From Lujinxingia sediminis (lineage in GTDB: Bacteria > Myxococcota_A > Bradymonadia > Bradymonadales > Bradymonadaceae), in NCBI RefSeq assembly GCF_004005565.1, contig NZ_SADD01000004.1:248001-312000 (forward strand): a stretch of DNA of 64,000 bases, read 5' to 3'. The position numbers and the translations under genes are program-made. This document shows, piece after piece, positions 8,175 through 18,529 of the stretch. Within the stretch, counting starts at the first letter, position 1; the number at the start of each line of letters is the position of its first letter. The notes beneath the pieces are model-generated. The model was not told where the DNA came from and did not search any database. It saw nothing but the letters and a program-made list of their open reading frames with translations.

Positions 8175-11060
8175 TCAGACTTTCGCCTCATCAAAAAGCT
8201 CGGCCAGAAACATGCCGGTGTACGAGCCTTTGACCTTCGCGACCTCCTCCGGGGTGCCCTGGGCGACGATCCTCCCGCCATCGACACCGCCCTCCGGGCC
8301 CACGTCGATCACGTGGTCGGCATACGCGATGATGTCGGTATTATGCTCGATCATCACCACGGTATTGCCCGCATCGACGAGCTGATCGACGACCCTGAGC
8401 AGCTTGCGAATATCCTCAAAATGCAACCCGGTGCTCGGCTCATCGAGAATATACAAGGTGTCACCGGTGGCGATCTTGGCGAGCTCCCGGCTCAACTTCA
8501 CCCGCTGAGCCTCCCCGCCCGAGAGCGTCGGCGAGGCCTGACCGAGCTTCATATAATCGAGGCCGACATCGAGCAGCGTCTGCAAGATGCGGCGAATCTT
8601 CGGGTGCGCCTCAAAGAGCTCGGCCGCCTCGGCGATCGTCATCTCCAACACGTCGGCGATCGAATGCCCGCGGTAGCGCACACGCAGGGTCGAGGCATTA
8701 AAACGTTTGCCCAGACACAGGTTGCAGGGCACGTACACGTCGGCCAGAAAGCTCATCTCCACCCGGTTCACACCGGCCCCCGAGCACGCCTCACAGCGCC
8801 CGCCGGTGACGTTGAACGAAAAACGCCCCGCCTCAAAGCCGTACATCTTCGACTCGGGCAGCTCCGCAAAAAAGCCGCGGATCAGATCAAAGACCTTGGT
8901 GTACGTCGCCGGATTGCTTCGCGGAGTGCGTCCGATCGGGCTCTGGTCGATCTCGATGACCTTATCGTAGCGCTCCAATCCCTCGATGCTGTCGTGATCG
9001 CCCACCGAGCGGTGCTTGAAGTAGACCTTTCGCGCGATGGCCGGAAAGAGGATGTCGTTGACCAGCGTGCTCTTCCCCGCCCCGGACACCCCGGTCACGC
9101 ACACGAAAGCGCGGGAGGGAATGTGCACATCCACATCCTTGAGGTTGTTCTCCCGTGCTCCGCGAATCCAGATGCCCTCATCGGGCTTGCGACGCTGCTC
9201 CGGCCACCCGAGCCTCTTTCGGCCCGAGAGGTAGTCGCCGGTCACACTCCCCTCAGTCTGGCGAATCTCCTCCGGGGTCCCCACCGCCACGATCTCGCCA
9301 CCCAGCCGCCCGGCTCCCGGACCGAAGTCCACCACCAGGTCGGCCCGCTCCATCGTCTCGCGGTCGTGCTCCACCACGATCACGGAGTTACCCGCGTCCC
9401 GAAGCTCCTCCAGTGTGCTGAGCAGGCGGTTATGGTCACGCTGATGCAACCCGATGCTCGGCTCGTCGAGCACGTAGAGCACCCCGCTGAGCTCACTTCC
9501 CAGCTGGCTCGCCAGGCGAATACGCTGACTCTCGCCGCCCGACAAACTCCCCGCCGGACGATTCAGCGTAAGATACGAGAGCCCCACATCCTGCAAGAAT
9601 CGCAGACGACGGCGGATCTCCCCTAAGAGCTCCTCGGCGATCAACGCCTCGCGCTCTTTGAGTTCAATGCCCTCAAAAAAGTCGCGCGCCTGGTCGATGT
9701 CCAGCTCATTGATCTCCGCCAGGGACTCCTTGCGGAAGAACACCGCCCGACTCTCCGGACGCAACCTCCGCCCCTCACACTCGGGGCAGGTCTGCTCCCC
9801 CATAAACTCGCCAAAGAAGTCGCGTGCTCCTTTACTCGACGCGTGCTCGTAGGCGCGCTCCACAAAGCCCACAACGCCCCTAAAGCCCTTGTAGCCCTTC
9901 GCCGTGTCGTCCGGCCCCTCCAGCACAAAGCGGCGCTGCGCCTCGCTTAGCTTCGCCCAGGGTTTCTCCAGGTCGATCTTTCGCGCCTTCGCGCTCACCG
10001 ACAGATCCATCCAGAAGTCGGCCACCTCCGCGTGCCAGCGCCACTTTCGACCGCCTGGCACAGGCTCCGGCCCGATCGCTTCGATCACCCCGTCAGAGAG
10101 GCTTCTGGTCTCGTCGATCACCAGCAACCCGCGATCGACCTGGGGCGTCGATCCGATGCCCTGGCACCCGCGGCACATGCCCAGCGGGCTGTTGAACGAA
10201 AAACTCTGGTGGGTCAGCTCCGGAAACGCCGTCCCGCAGCTCGGGCAGCTGCGCTCGGTGCTGAAAAGCCGCTCCGTCCACTCAACCTCCTGACCCTCCG
10301 GCGCCAACGCCAGGCACTTGCCCTCACCCACATGAACCGCCCGATCGACGCTCTCCTGAATGCGCGAGGCCGCCTCGGGTTTGGCAATCAGCCGATCGAC
10401 CACCACGTCGATATCGTGGCGGTAGCTCTTCTTGAGCTTCTCCAGACCCTCAAGCTCCACAAACTCCCCGTCGACGCGCAGCCGCACAAAGCCCTGCTTG
10501 CGCAGCGCATCGAAGAGCTCGCGGTACTCCCCCTTACGGTTGCGCACCAGAGGGGCGAGCAACATGAACTTCGTGCCCTGGGGAAGTTCGATGAGCTGCG
10601 AGGCAATCGCGTGCGCGCTCGTCGCACTCACCGGCTCATCGCACGCGTGGCAGCGCTGCTCGCCCAGACGCGCCCACAGCACACGCAGATGATCATGCAC
10701 CTCGGTGATCGTGCCCACCGTCGAGCGCGGGTTACTCCCGGTGGTCTTCTGCTCGATGGAGATCGTCGGGCTCAACCCGGTGATCTGATCAAAGTCCGGC
10801 TTCTCGATCTGCCCCAGAAACTGACGCGCGTAGGTCGACAAACTCTCAACATATCGCCGTCGCCCCTCGGCATAGAGGGTATCAAAGGCCATCGACGACT
10901 TGCCCGAGCCGCTGGGGCCGGTGAACACCACCAGCTTGCGCTTGGGCAGCGTCAGGTTGAGGTTCTTGAGGTTGTGTTCACGGGCGCCGTTGACCGAAAT
11001 CTCTTTTTGGTCACGACGGATCAGGGGCAGCTTCAAGCCCGAGGATGCGGACTGCTCCAT
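8175..11060 (-). CDS. uvrA: Excinuclease ABC subunit A
   Basis: UvrA scans DNA for lesions and loads UvrB in nucleotide excision repair. The 961-aa product has both ABC ATPase halves (Walker [12 protein letters not shown] near the N-terminus and [11 protein letters not shown] in the second half), signature motifs [12 protein letters not shown] and [12 protein letters not shown], and the Zn-binding modules, including CPSCG...CRGC near residue 290 and CEAC...CNLC near 760. The start ATG at 11060 (MEQSASSG) gives a family-like length; the open frame continues upstream to 11183, but that extension is not family-like. It lies 147 bp after gspN on the same strand, so read-through from the secretion operon is possible. 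Confidence 0.97.
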   Translation of the reverse strand: MEQSASSGLKLPLIRRDQKEISVNGAREHNLKNLNLTLPKRKLVVFTGPSGSGKSSMAFDTLYAEGRRRYVESLSTYARQFLGQIEKPDFDQITGLSPTISIEQKTTGSNPRSTVGTITEVHDHLRVLWARLGEQRCHACDEPVSATSAHAIASQLIELPQGTKFMLLAPLVRNRKGEYRELFDALRKQGFVRLRVDGEFVELEGLEKLKKSYRHDIDVVVDRLIAKPEAASRIQESVDRAVHVGEGKCLALAPEGQEVEWTERLFSTERSCPSCGTAFPELTHQSFSFNSPLGMCRGCQGIGSTPQVDRGLLVIDETRSLSDGVIEAIGPEPVPGGRKWRWHAEVADFWMDLSVSAKARKIDLEKPWAKLSEAQRRFVLEGPDDTAKGYKGFRGVVGFVERAYEHASSKGARDFFGEFMGEQTCPECEGRRLRPESRAVFFRKESLAEINELDIDQARDFFEGIELKEREALIAEELLGEIRRRLRFLQDVGLSYLTLNRPAGSLSGGESQRIRLASQLGSELSGVLYVLDEPSIGLHQRDHNRLLSTLEELRDAGNSVIVVEHDRETMERADLVVDFGPGAGRLGGEIVAVGTPEEIRQTEGSVTGDYLSGRKRLGWPEQRRKPDEGIWIRGARENNLKDVDVHIPSRAFVCVTGVSGAGKSTLVNDILFPAIARKVYFKHRSVGDHDSIEGLERYDKVIEIDQSPIGRTPRSNPATYTKVFDLIRGFFAELPESKMYGFEAGRFSFNVTGGRCEACSGAGVNRVEMSFLADVYVPCNLCLGKRFNASTLRVRYRGHSIADVLEMTIAEAAELFEAHPKIRRILQTLLDVGLDYMKLGQASPTLSGGEAQRVKLSRELAKIATGDTLYILDEPSTGLHFEDIRKLLRVVDQLVDAGNTVVMIEHNTDIIAYADHVIDVGPEGGVDGGRIVAQGTPEEVAKVKGSYTGMFLAELFDEAKV

Positions 11061-11207
11061 AACACCTACTTCGCGGGGGACTACAGGGCGTGGGGGGGAG
11101 AGCGTCTTCGCGCCGGCTCGACCATCAGACAGCGCGGGTGGTACCTGGCGAGCAACGCCGCGCTCCGGGTGCGAATTCCTCAAAAGCCCCGAAGCGCGAT
11201 CGCCGCA

Positions 11208-12260
11208 TCAACCCTCGTCGTCACCGGCCTCGGCCTCGCCATCGGCGGCAGGCGCCTTAGCCTCACTCGGCCCCCGCGCGGCGGTCGCCGCACCCCGAAA
11301 CGCGATGTCCTGAAAGGTTCCGCCCAGCGTAAACCCGTACCAGTCCTGGTGACGCCCGTTGCGGAACTCCGTCATATTAAAGACCACTCCGAGGTTGTTG
11401 GCCGTGACGTACTCCTCGTTGACCTGCAGGCGCATCTCCAGACGCGGGCGGCTCTTGCCCATCTGCGCCCCCAGATCCACATGCCCCCAGAACTCGGTGT
11501 TGATATCGCGGCCGCGCGTTTCAAACGTGTCGATCACAAGACGAGGCGTCCCTCCGCCCTCCGGGCTCTCGACATGCGCGCGCACCACGATGTTGCCAAA
11601 GTTGGTCATCGGCACTTCCAGGTCCACCGGCAGACTCTCGGTGCGAAGCACCGTCGGTCCCACGGTAAACTGCCGCCCGGTTAACGCGATCTCCCCGCCC
11701 GTCAAGAGCGGACGCGTCGGATGCAGCTCCAGCTCCACATCGGTATCGAGCTGCCCGAAGACCGGAATCCCCAGAAAGGATGCCACCAGGGTCGACTCGC
11801 GCAGATCCAGGTCGTCGCTCTTGACGCTTACAAGCCGTCGCTTACTGCCATGGGTGTAGCTGCCGCTTAAGACCCCGCCGCCGATATCGACCTGGTAGTT
11901 CACCGTCGCACCGCGGCGCAAAAGGCTTCCCAGAGGCGCAAAACGCGCCGAGATCCGCTCCACATAGATCTGCTGCGCAAGCCCCCCTTCCGCCCCAATA
12001 AGCTCGGAGGCCGGCACGCGCTCTTTGAGCTGCACACCTTCGAGCTGCGCGCCCGTCAGACGCCACAGCCCCAGCTCAGCGATCGAAACGTCGTACTGAT
12101 GGCCCAGCGCCTTCTCCAGCTGCACCGTCACGATCTGGCGCACGCGCCGCTCCGGAAAAGTCAGCACCAGAAAGATGCCAAACATCGCCACCGCAAACAC
12201 CACATAGGCCAGAACGCGGAACGAGCGGCGCTCCCACAACTCGGATAATCGCTCTCGCAT
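11208..12260 (-). CDS. gspN: Type II secretion protein GspN
   Basis: This 350-aa protein has one N-terminal membrane segment ([18 protein letters not shown]) and a long periplasmic beta-rich part with the AsmA-like pattern of GspN ([32 protein letters not shown]). GspN is an inner-membrane-anchored accessory component, present in only some T2SS, with a poorly defined role. The C-terminus ends in an Ala/Glu/Asp-rich tail. Its ATG overlaps the gspM stop (TGATG), placing it at the end of the T2SS operon. Confidence 0.85.
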   Translation of the reverse strand: MRERLSELWERRSFRVLAYVVFAVAMFGIFLVLTFPERRVRQIVTVQLEKALGHQYDVSIAELGLWRLTGAQLEGVQLKERVPASELIGAEGGLAQQIYVERISARFAPLGSLLRRGATVNYQVDIGGGVLSGSYTHGSKRRLVSVKSDDLDLRESTLVASFLGIPVFGQLDTDVELELHPTRPLLTGGEIALTGRQFTVGPTVLRTESLPVDLEVPMTNFGNIVVRAHVESPEGGGTPRLVIDTFETRGRDINTEFWGHVDLGAQMGKSRPRLEMRLQVNEEYVTANNLGVVFNMTEFRNGRHQDWYGFTLGGTFQDIAFRGAATAARGPSEAKAPAADGEAEAGDDEG

Positions 12261-12874
12261 CAGCTCTCCTCCTGGGCACGACGCTGGTACGTCGAAACCA
12301 CCAGCTGCGCACGAACCTGCCCCTCGCCGCCCACCGAGCGCACATCGACGCGCTTGATGATCACCGGGTCATCGCTCTTCTCAATGCGGTCGAGCAGATC
12401 GACCAGCGCGTTCATCTCAGCGCGACGAATATCGACCCGCAACAGACGCTCCACGATGATCGGGCCGCCGTCATTGCCGCGCGCGCTCCCGATCGGGCTC
12501 TGATCTTCATCGTAGCTCGATACCGCGATGTTGGCTGCGGTGGCATGCGTGGCCACAAGGCTTGTGAGCTGCACCGTATTATTATCGAGCACCTCTTCAC
12601 TGAAGCGCTCTACCCGAGGATCCACCGCCCCGCCGGCCTCCTGAGCCAGATAATCAGGCCCGGCCGTCGCCAGCAGGTTGAGCACGTCTTCGTAGGTCGT
12701 CGTCTCAGCCTCAATGGTGTCCAGAGAGCGCTGCACCAGCATCACCGTCACAAAGATCCCCAGCACCGCAAACGTCGCAAACATCGCAGCCAGGAGCTTG
12801 CGTTCGCGATCGGAGAGCCCGGCGATCGTCTCGGCCAGGCTCTTCTTCTGACCCTCTTTATCTTCTTCACTCAT
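12260..12874 (-). CDS. gspM: Type II secretion protein GspM
   Basis: The 204-aa product has a short acidic cytoplasmic start, a conserved LSDRERKLLAAMFATFAVLG entry into one membrane helix, then a periplasmic domain that probably adopts the ferredoxin-like fold of GspM. GspM partners GspL in the inner-membrane assembly platform. Its position between gspL (16 bp upstream) and gspN (overlapping) matches standard gsp order. Sequence similarity within this family is low, so the name rests partly on context. Confidence 0.82.
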   Translation of the reverse strand: MSEEDKEGQKKSLAETIAGLSDRERKLLAAMFATFAVLGIFVTVMLVQRSLDTIEAETTTYEDVLNLLATAGPDYLAQEAGGAVDPRVERFSEEVLDNNTVQLTSLVATHATAANIAVSSYDEDQSPIGSARGNDGGPIIVERLLRVDIRRAEMNALVDLLDRIEKSDDPVIIKRVDVRSVGGEGQVRAQLVVSTYQRRAQEES

Positions 12875-12890
12875 CGATCTTTCCTGGCCC

Positions 12891-14636
12891 TTACGAGCAG
12901 TCGCTGGTCACGTGAATCTCAAACTGGACGCGATTATCGCCCTGCACCGTCACCTTCTCTTTACGCGCGTCGGTCAAACACTCCTGACGCTCCAGAGAAG
13001 CGGCAATCTGGTCGACGGACTGCGGCGAGTCGGTCACCCCGACCATCTGAATGAGTTGACGGTCGGTGTCGATGTCGATGCGATCGAGCTGAAGCTCTGC
13101 CACATCAGCGGTGCCCTCGGTCACCAGACTGAGCAGCTCATACGCACTCTTCAAGGGCACGAAACCCCGCTCCGGACCGGCCGCCCCGCCCAGACGAGCG
13201 CGAATGGCCGCCGGTGAGGTTAATCGCTCCCCGAAGAGCGCCTGGGTCTGCTCGGCGGTGGCCTCCTTCATGGCGTCGAGCTGCGCGCTCTGATCGAGAC
13301 GCTGCATCAAGAGCACGCCCAGCCCCAGAACCACCAGCACCGCTGCGGCGATGCCCAGACGCACAAGCTGCGCGCGCACGTAGCTCGACTTACCGCGAAA
13401 CTCAAAAGGTCCCTGACGCAGATTAACCGGTTCGACCTGCCCCTTCTCGCGCACGCTCATCAGGGCTGCGCCCAGCGCCACCATCGCCTCGGGCTGGCGC
13501 GCGCCAAAGCTCACGGCTGCCTCATCGCTCACCGAAAGCTCCACGCTCAGCGGCATCACCGCCACGCCAAACTCCCGCTCCAGATAGGGCTTCAGCCCCT
13601 GAAGTCGGCTGCCGCCGCCGCAGATAAAGATCGTCTCCACCTGCACCCGGTCGCGCGCATACGCCGACTGAAAGGTGCGTCGAAGATCGCGTACCAGCGG
13701 CCCGAGCACCTCCCGCGCTACCTGGCCCACGCGCGCCACCGCCGGGTCAGCCTCATCGGCACCCACATCCAGGCGCGTACGCTGATGCTTGAGCCGGTCG
13801 GCGTCGTCCAGGCTCAGGTTGAAACTCTCGGCCAGCGCCTCACTCAGCGCCTGCCCCCCCTGCTTGATCGCGCGCGCCACCACCGTGCGCGCGCCGTCCT
13901 GAATCAAAAGACGGGTGTGGGCATGGCCAAAATCGATCACCGCAAAGCTCTCACTCTGCAACATCATCGAGCGCTCGGCGGCCTGACGCAGCGAGAGCTC
14001 CGAGATGCCCACCATCGCCGGGTCCACCCCAAGGGTCTGCATCGATCCGAGCAGTCCGGCAAGACGCTCGCTCTCCACAAAACCGACCAGCGCATCAAAG
14101 GGCTCCTCCCCTTTGCCCGGCATCACCTCAAAGTCATAGGTCACCCGCTGCAAAGGCATCGGCAGGCTGCCCATCAAAAGATGCGGCAACACCGACGTCA
14201 CCTGAGCCTTCCCCTCAAAGGGCACGCCCAGACGCAGAGTCATCGCCTCGCCATGGGGCATCGCCACCACAACACGGCTCGCGCCCTCGAAGAACCCCTG
14301 CGCGATCAGCTGCTCCAGCCCCCGCACCCAGGGCTCGCGCGCCACCGCTTCAGCGGGCTCTGCCGATCCGCCCGCCTCTTCACGATCCCCGCCATCGGCC
14401 GCCTCCTCGCGACGTTCATCAAGGCCCTCCCCCTCAACGTTCGCGCCATCTTCGGAGGCTTCTACCTCTTCGAGCGCGGCCTCTTCCACCGGCTCCGGGG
14501 TTTGCGCAACCTCGTCGAGATCCGCCAGGCGCACCTCGGCAAAGCCCACCACCTCCACCGGACGCTGAAGCGTGTCCAGAGCGACCGCCTTGATCGCCCA
14601 CGCTCCAATATCCAGTCCTACGATTCGATTCGCCAT
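12891..14636 (-). CDS. gspL: Type II secretion protein GspL / PilM-like assembly ATPase-fold protein
   Basis: The N-terminal two thirds have a complete actin-like/PilM fold: LDIGAWAIKAVALD at the start, VIDFGHAHTRLLIQDG in the middle and IFICGGGSRLQGLKPYLE later. One membrane helix near residue 430 (LGIAAAVLVVLGLGVLLM) leads into a periplasmic domain. GspL links the secretion ATPase GspE to the inner-membrane platform. An acidic Glu/Ala/Gly-rich insert of about 55 residues (near residues 48-105) interrupts the first subdomain and is not part of the normal fold. A 202-bp gap separates it from gspK, the largest within the operon. The combination is closer to a PilM-type GspL, as seen in deltaproteobacterial T2SS. 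Confidence 0.85.
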   Translation of the reverse strand: MANRIVGLDIGAWAIKAVALDTLQRPVEVVGFAEVRLADLDEVAQTPEPVEEAALEEVEASEDGANVEGEGLDERREEAADGGDREEAGGSAEPAEAVAREPWVRGLEQLIAQGFFEGASRVVVAMPHGEAMTLRLGVPFEGKAQVTSVLPHLLMGSLPMPLQRVTYDFEVMPGKGEEPFDALVGFVESERLAGLLGSMQTLGVDPAMVGISELSLRQAAERSMMLQSESFAVIDFGHAHTRLLIQDGARTVVARAIKQGGQALSEALAESFNLSLDDADRLKHQRTRLDVGADEADPAVARVGQVAREVLGPLVRDLRRTFQSAYARDRVQVETIFICGGGSRLQGLKPYLEREFGVAVMPLSVELSVSDEAAVSFGARQPEAMVALGAALMSVREKGQVEPVNLRQGPFEFRGKSSYVRAQLVRLGIAAAVLVVLGLGVLLMQRLDQSAQLDAMKEATAEQTQALFGERLTSPAAIRARLGGAAGPERGFVPLKSAYELLSLVTEGTADVAELQLDRIDIDTDRQLIQMVGVTDSPQSVDQIAASLERQECLTDARKEKVTVQGDNRVQFEIHVTSDCS

Positions 14637-14838
14637 CTATCTATCCATCTCCCGAAAGCCTCGACGCCTGTCGCGCCGATGCCTCGTTTAACCGTCTTAA
14701 GTCTCGAACCCGGGCGGTATCAGAACCCTCGGGTTGTCTGCGCTCGCCACATCACTCGCCAGGCCAGGCGCTGCATGGCCCGGCATCCTGCCGGCCTCGC
14801 TCCAGGCACCGCACGCCGCACCGGCGCTCCTAAGTGCC

Positions 14839-16413
14839 CTATCGCAACCTCCAGTACAACACGCGTCCGCGCGCCATCTCCTCGCGCTGCTCTCGCAGCG
14901 CTGTACGCAGCTCGCTGGCCTCTTCGCTGTCTTCCTCCTGATCCTCCAGAAGTCGCTCATCGGGGGTGCGCCGTTGGGTCTTTCCAAAATCCACCACCGC
15001 CTCAATCTCGGCCTTGGAGCTGCCGTAGGTCCCGGTGCTCGTGATGCGGTAGATCGTCGACTGATTCGTCGAGATCGAGCGCATCAACCCCTGCCGATTA
15101 AACGACACCGCCCAGGCCGGAAACGCCGGCGCCATCGGCTCGATCGCAAGCTGCGGGTTCTCCAGCACCATCAACTGGTACGTCGGCGAGTAGCTGATGA
15201 ACTGCGCCATGATCTGGGGATTCTCTTTGAAGTCGTCGATGTACTCCGGCAGCTGACTCACCCGCAGGTACGCCACCGGCTGACCGACCTCCGCCGAGGG
15301 CAGCAGTCGACTCTCACTCGATCCCACATAGGCCATGAACATCGAGAGCGGGTTCTCAAAGAAGGCACGCACCCCGTCGAGCGCCATCGCAAAGTACATC
15401 ACCTGCTGGCTCACCATGGGGTTATTGGCACACAGGCTCCCCAGTCCCTGCCCCTGGCTGTCGACGCCCTCCAACTCCAGGTTCTGGCAGAGGATGGCGT
15501 AAAAGACCGGAAAACTCGCCACATTGGGGTTAGGTCGGTTCACGCCGTAGACGGTGAATGCCTCGCCGAAGACCTCCATAAAGGCCTCACTGACCCCCAT
15601 GATCCGGTACATCTCCTCGACATGGGTCAACCGGGCGTTGCGCGGCTCGATCTCCGAGTCGTCCCGATCGTAGGGGCGTTGCTCATCGCCGCCGCTGCCC
15701 TGGATGGTGCAGTCCTCGCCAATCGTGATCTGCTCCTGATCCAGATCCACAAAGTCGATCAGCCGCTCCATCACCCGGGCGCGGCTCATCGTCTCACCGT
15801 GCTCGTCTTTAACCTCAAAGATCGAGTCGTAGCGCGTATCGAGCATCATCGCGCAGAGGAGCAAAAGGTCGCCCTCGTCAATCTCCTCATCGGCAAAACC
15901 GTTGATATCGATGCGCCCCTCCTCCGGGGTCACCTCCACATCGAAGTTGCCGGTGAACTCCCCGAATCCGTTCACCCCCATCGCGCTCAGGTCGATGCTC
16001 GCCAGCGGAATCTCCACGCGCCCGGTGTTAAAGGGCCCCAGCAGAATGTCCATGTACTGGTAGAGCTGGAAGTTGCTGCGGCGCATCGCCCGACCGATCA
16101 TCTGCCCCATCTCATCGTCGGTCTGACGCGACTCATCCTGCAGCGCGTACTGAAAGCTCAGGAGCAAGCGCGAGAGGTTCATCCCGCTCTTGGCGAGGTA
16201 GTAGCTCTTGAGCTTGTCACGCTCATTGGTCGCCATCGCCAGGTTCACGCGCGCGCTGTAGGCGAACTCCACCACCGCCGTCGACAAGATCGCCAGCGTG
16301 ATCAGCACCACCATCAGCGCCACACCACGCGGACGCCCCTTAAGTGGCGAGGCCACCGGGCGGTCGAGCACGATCAGAAGGCTGCGGGTTATCGTCGCGA
16401 TCGCACGTAGCAT
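14839..16413 (-). CDS. gspK: Type II secretion minor pseudopilin GspK
   Basis: GspK caps the pseudopilus as part of the GspH-I-J-K tip. The 524-aa protein has a prepilin cleavage region RPRGVALMVVLITLAIL after a leader of about 29 residues. The residue at +5 is not Glu, which is normal for GspK. SYYLAKSGMNL follows, and the large alpha domain contains the family features GRIDINGFADEE and FVDLDQEQI. It begins one base after the gspJ stop. The leader is longer than usual and contains a hydrophobic patch, so an internal start cannot be excluded. Confidence 0.9.
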   Translation of the reverse strand: MLRAIATITRSLLIVLDRPVASPLKGRPRGVALMVVLITLAILSTAVVEFAYSARVNLAMATNERDKLKSYYLAKSGMNLSRLLLSFQYALQDESRQTDDEMGQMIGRAMRRSNFQLYQYMDILLGPFNTGRVEIPLASIDLSAMGVNGFGEFTGNFDVEVTPEEGRIDINGFADEEIDEGDLLLLCAMMLDTRYDSIFEVKDEHGETMSRARVMERLIDFVDLDQEQITIGEDCTIQGSGGDEQRPYDRDDSEIEPRNARLTHVEEMYRIMGVSEAFMEVFGEAFTVYGVNRPNPNVASFPVFYAILCQNLELEGVDSQGQGLGSLCANNPMVSQQVMYFAMALDGVRAFFENPLSMFMAYVGSSESRLLPSAEVGQPVAYLRVSQLPEYIDDFKENPQIMAQFISYSPTYQLMVLENPQLAIEPMAPAFPAWAVSFNRQGLMRSISTNQSTIYRITSTGTYGSSKAEIEAVVDFGKTQRRTPDERLLEDQEEDSEEASELRTALREQREEMARGRVLYWRLR

Positions 16414-16414
16414 C

Positions 16415-17188
16415 TCAGTACTCCAGAAGCTCGGTCATCCCCAGGGTGGCCTGGGTGGTGAAGACCTCCGACTGCCCCCGGGGCCCCAACGCTGGCATCG
16501 TCAGCGTGATGCGCACCCGGGTGGGAAGTCGCCCGGCATGATCGCGTCGGGTCGTATCCCACTCGCTGACCCAGCGCCCCTGGGCGACCTCACGCGCGCT
16601 GCCGATCTTCACAGGTCCCGGATCCCAGTACTCAAATTCCAGCGATTCCACCTCCGGGATCATCGTGTGCACGACCCCGCCGCTCAAAATGTCGTCGACA
16701 AAGGCGGTGTGGGAGCGCCGCACAAGGCGATTGACCACATCGCCCTCCTCGTTCACCTCGCGGCGCAGCTCGTAGCCGATCTGGGTGTGTTGGCTGGCAC
16801 GCTCATCTTCGAGCACCCGCACATGGGCGAAGGCCGTAAAGCTGATCTCATCATCGCGACCGATCATTCCGAACTGCACCGGCTCGCGAAGTTGCATCGC
16901 CATCTGCTCCTCGTCCCCCTCGTAGAGCGCCTCTTCGCCTGGAATGATCTCCCCACCATGCTGCGGCCCGGCCACATAGGCCTGAGCAATCTCATTGGCC
17001 ATGCGATTCATCGCCAGACGCACCAGCTGGTAGCGCTCAAATCGCTCATCAACCGCATCCCGCGTCACAAAGATCTGCGAGACGCTAGCCCAGGTCAGCG
17101 CCGTAAGCCCGGCGAGGATGGCCAGCGTGATCATCACCTCGATCAACGTAAATCCCGCCCGATGTCGCACGATGCGCGGCCCTCTCAT
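16415..17188 (-). CDS. gspJ: Type II secretion minor pseudopilin GspJ
   Basis: A 257-aa minor pseudopilin. The 12-residue basic leader ends at Gly and is followed by FTLIEVMITLAILAGL, the class III prepilin signature with Glu5. The rest is a soluble periplasmic domain of GspJ length with an RWVSEWDTT-type segment. Its ATG overlaps the gspI stop (ATGA). It acts in the pseudopilus tip complex that initiates assembly. Confidence 0.92.
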   Translation of the reverse strand: MRGPRIVRHRAGFTLIEVMITLAILAGLTALTWASVSQIFVTRDAVDERFERYQLVRLAMNRMANEIAQAYVAGPQHGGEIIPGEEALYEGDEEQMAMQLREPVQFGMIGRDDEISFTAFAHVRVLEDERASQHTQIGYELRREVNEEGDVVNRLVRRSHTAFVDDILSGGVVHTMIPEVESLEFEYWDPGPVKIGSAREVAQGRWVSEWDTTRRDHAGRLPTRVRITLTMPALGPRGQSEVFTTQATLGMTELLEY

Positions 17189-17802
17189 CGCCCCCCCTCG
17201 TCCATCGAGAATTCGTCGGGCGTGCCGAACATCTGGAAGTCATTGTCTTCCAGATCCACCACGTACTGGGCCACCTCGATATGCTGCTCTCTCCCCAGAT
17301 AATCGAAGTACACCGTCAACGTGATACGCCGCACCCGCTCGCCAACCTGGTTCACAAAGACCGGGATCTGCGCCATGAGCATCGGCAGCGCCGCGCTGAA
17401 CGCAGCGTTGCCCTGCATGGCCCCCTGCTGCTGGTCGGTGCCGCCGAAGAGCTGGCTGTTGACCTGCGCCATGAACTCTTCCTCGATCTCCGGCGGAATC
17501 TCCACCGGCTCCACCGTCGCCTCCCAGCGGATGTCCGGATACCCCTCATCGGAGAAATCCCCCGAGAACGCCCGGTCGCTGATGCTGAAGCCCTCCTCCA
17601 TCAGCACATACTCAAGGTCGGTCATCTTGCTGCGAGCCAGCAGGCTGGCGTTGGTCAGCCGACTGGCATAAATCGACTGCTGCCCGCTCTGCGAGACCGT
17701 ACCCATTAAGACGGTGAGCATGGAGGCCAGAATCGCCAGCGCGATCAAGAGCTCCACCAGGGTAAAGCCCACCTCTCGAGGTGTGCGCCACGGCTTAATC
17801 AT
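17185..17802 (-). CDS. gspI: Type II secretion minor pseudopilin GspI
   Basis: The start I use is the ATG at 17802 (MIKPWRTPREVG), which gives a 12-residue leader before FTLVELLIALAIL, the prepilin signature with Glu5. An ATG at 17820 would add six residues and deepen the overlap with gspH. The gene overlaps the gspH stop by 8 bp and gspJ by 4 bp. At 205 aa it is longer than many GspI proteins, with an inserted segment around the DQQQGAMQGN stretch. Role: tip minor pseudopilin partnering GspJ and GspK. Confidence 0.9.
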   Translation of the reverse strand: MIKPWRTPREVGFTLVELLIALAILASMLTVLMGTVSQSGQQSIYASRLTNASLLARSKMTDLEYVLMEEGFSISDRAFSGDFSDEGYPDIRWEATVEPVEIPPEIEEEFMAQVNSQLFGGTDQQQGAMQGNAAFSAALPMLMAQIPVFVNQVGERVRRITLTVYFDYLGREQHIEVAQYVVDLEDNDFQMFGTPDEFSMDEGGR

Positions 17803-18529
17803 CGCGCTCCTCCTCGCCAAAGTCGCGGTCGGGCTCCCAATCCCCGCTGTAGATCTTCACCCGACCTGTCAGCGGCTCGGTCACAAGACTGAAGCGCGAG
17901 CCCTCCTCATCGCGCAACACAATGACCGCCTCCTGCTGAAACCCGTTGGGGAAGAAGCGCAGCGCGGCGCGTCCCTGCGTCAATGGCTGCTCCCGACCGG
18001 CCAGACGCACGCTCTCAAAACGCACGCCGTTACGAAGCGCGGTCAGCTCTACCACCGCCTCCTCGGCGCGCTCATAGCCCACGCGCCGGCTGATCCCGAA
18101 GGGGTCGTCCTCACTCTTATCGAAGAGCGAGCGCTTGTTCTGGCGATGCTGCTCCTCAAGCTCGCGCGCCTCCTCCGGAAGCAACCCCTCGGCGAACGCA
18201 TCCTCATCGGGCTGCGCGGCCACCACCGGCGCTTCGGTCATCTCGGTAAAATACTCCCCCGTCTCCAGGTTGAGCACCAACCGGTACTGCGTGTTGTTGA
18301 GCGCCGCCTGGTTGTAGGCGTACTTGATCACCGAGGTCAGCCGCATCGCCTCCTCGCGAAGCTGACTTTTGGTCAGCGCACCCATCATCGAGACGCCCGC
18401 GCCCATCACACCGGCCACGATCATCAGCACCACCAGGATCTCGACGAGCGTCATCCCGCGCGCACCGCGACGCCTGGCACCCGAACCTCGGGTCCCCCTG
18501 GCCATGCGATGTGCTCGCGTTTTGATCAT
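17795..18529 (-). CDS. gspH: Type II secretion minor pseudopilin GspH
   Basis: A pseudopilin with a long Arg-rich leader (about 25 residues) ending in RG, then MTLVEILVVLMIVAGV with Glu5. The LREEAMRLTSVIKYAYNQA segment after the membrane helix is typical of GspH. The ATG at 18529 overlaps the stop of the preceding GspG-like gene (ATGA) and sits behind GGAGAT. An acidic, Gln-rich insert near residues 110-145 makes it longer (244 aa) than standard GspH. Confidence 0.88.
   Translation of the reverse strand: MIKTRAHRMARGTRGSGARRRGARGMTLVEILVVLMIVAGVMGAGVSMMGALTKSQLREEAMRLTSVIKYAYNQAALNNTQYRLVLNLETGEYFTEMTEAPVVAAQPDEDAFAEGLLPEEARELEEQHRQNKRSLFDKSEDDPFGISRRVGYERAEEAVVELTALRNGVRFESVRLAGREQPLTQGRAALRFFPNGFQQEAVIVLRDEEGSRFSLVTEPLTGRVKIYSGDWEPDRDFGEEERDD

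Noticed and set aside
11061-11183. N-terminal extension of UvrA
   Set aside because: The extra residues are not like any UvrA, and the ATG at 11060 gives a family-typical length.
14779-14794. CCGGCA/TGCCGG hairpin in the gspK-gspL gap as a terminator
   Set aside because: Only 6 bp, no T-run on the transcribed strand; nothing else in the 202-bp gap is recognisable.
14734-16410. Long plus-strand open frame opposite gspK
   Set aside because: Same reasons; gspK has prepilin and family motifs while this frame has none.
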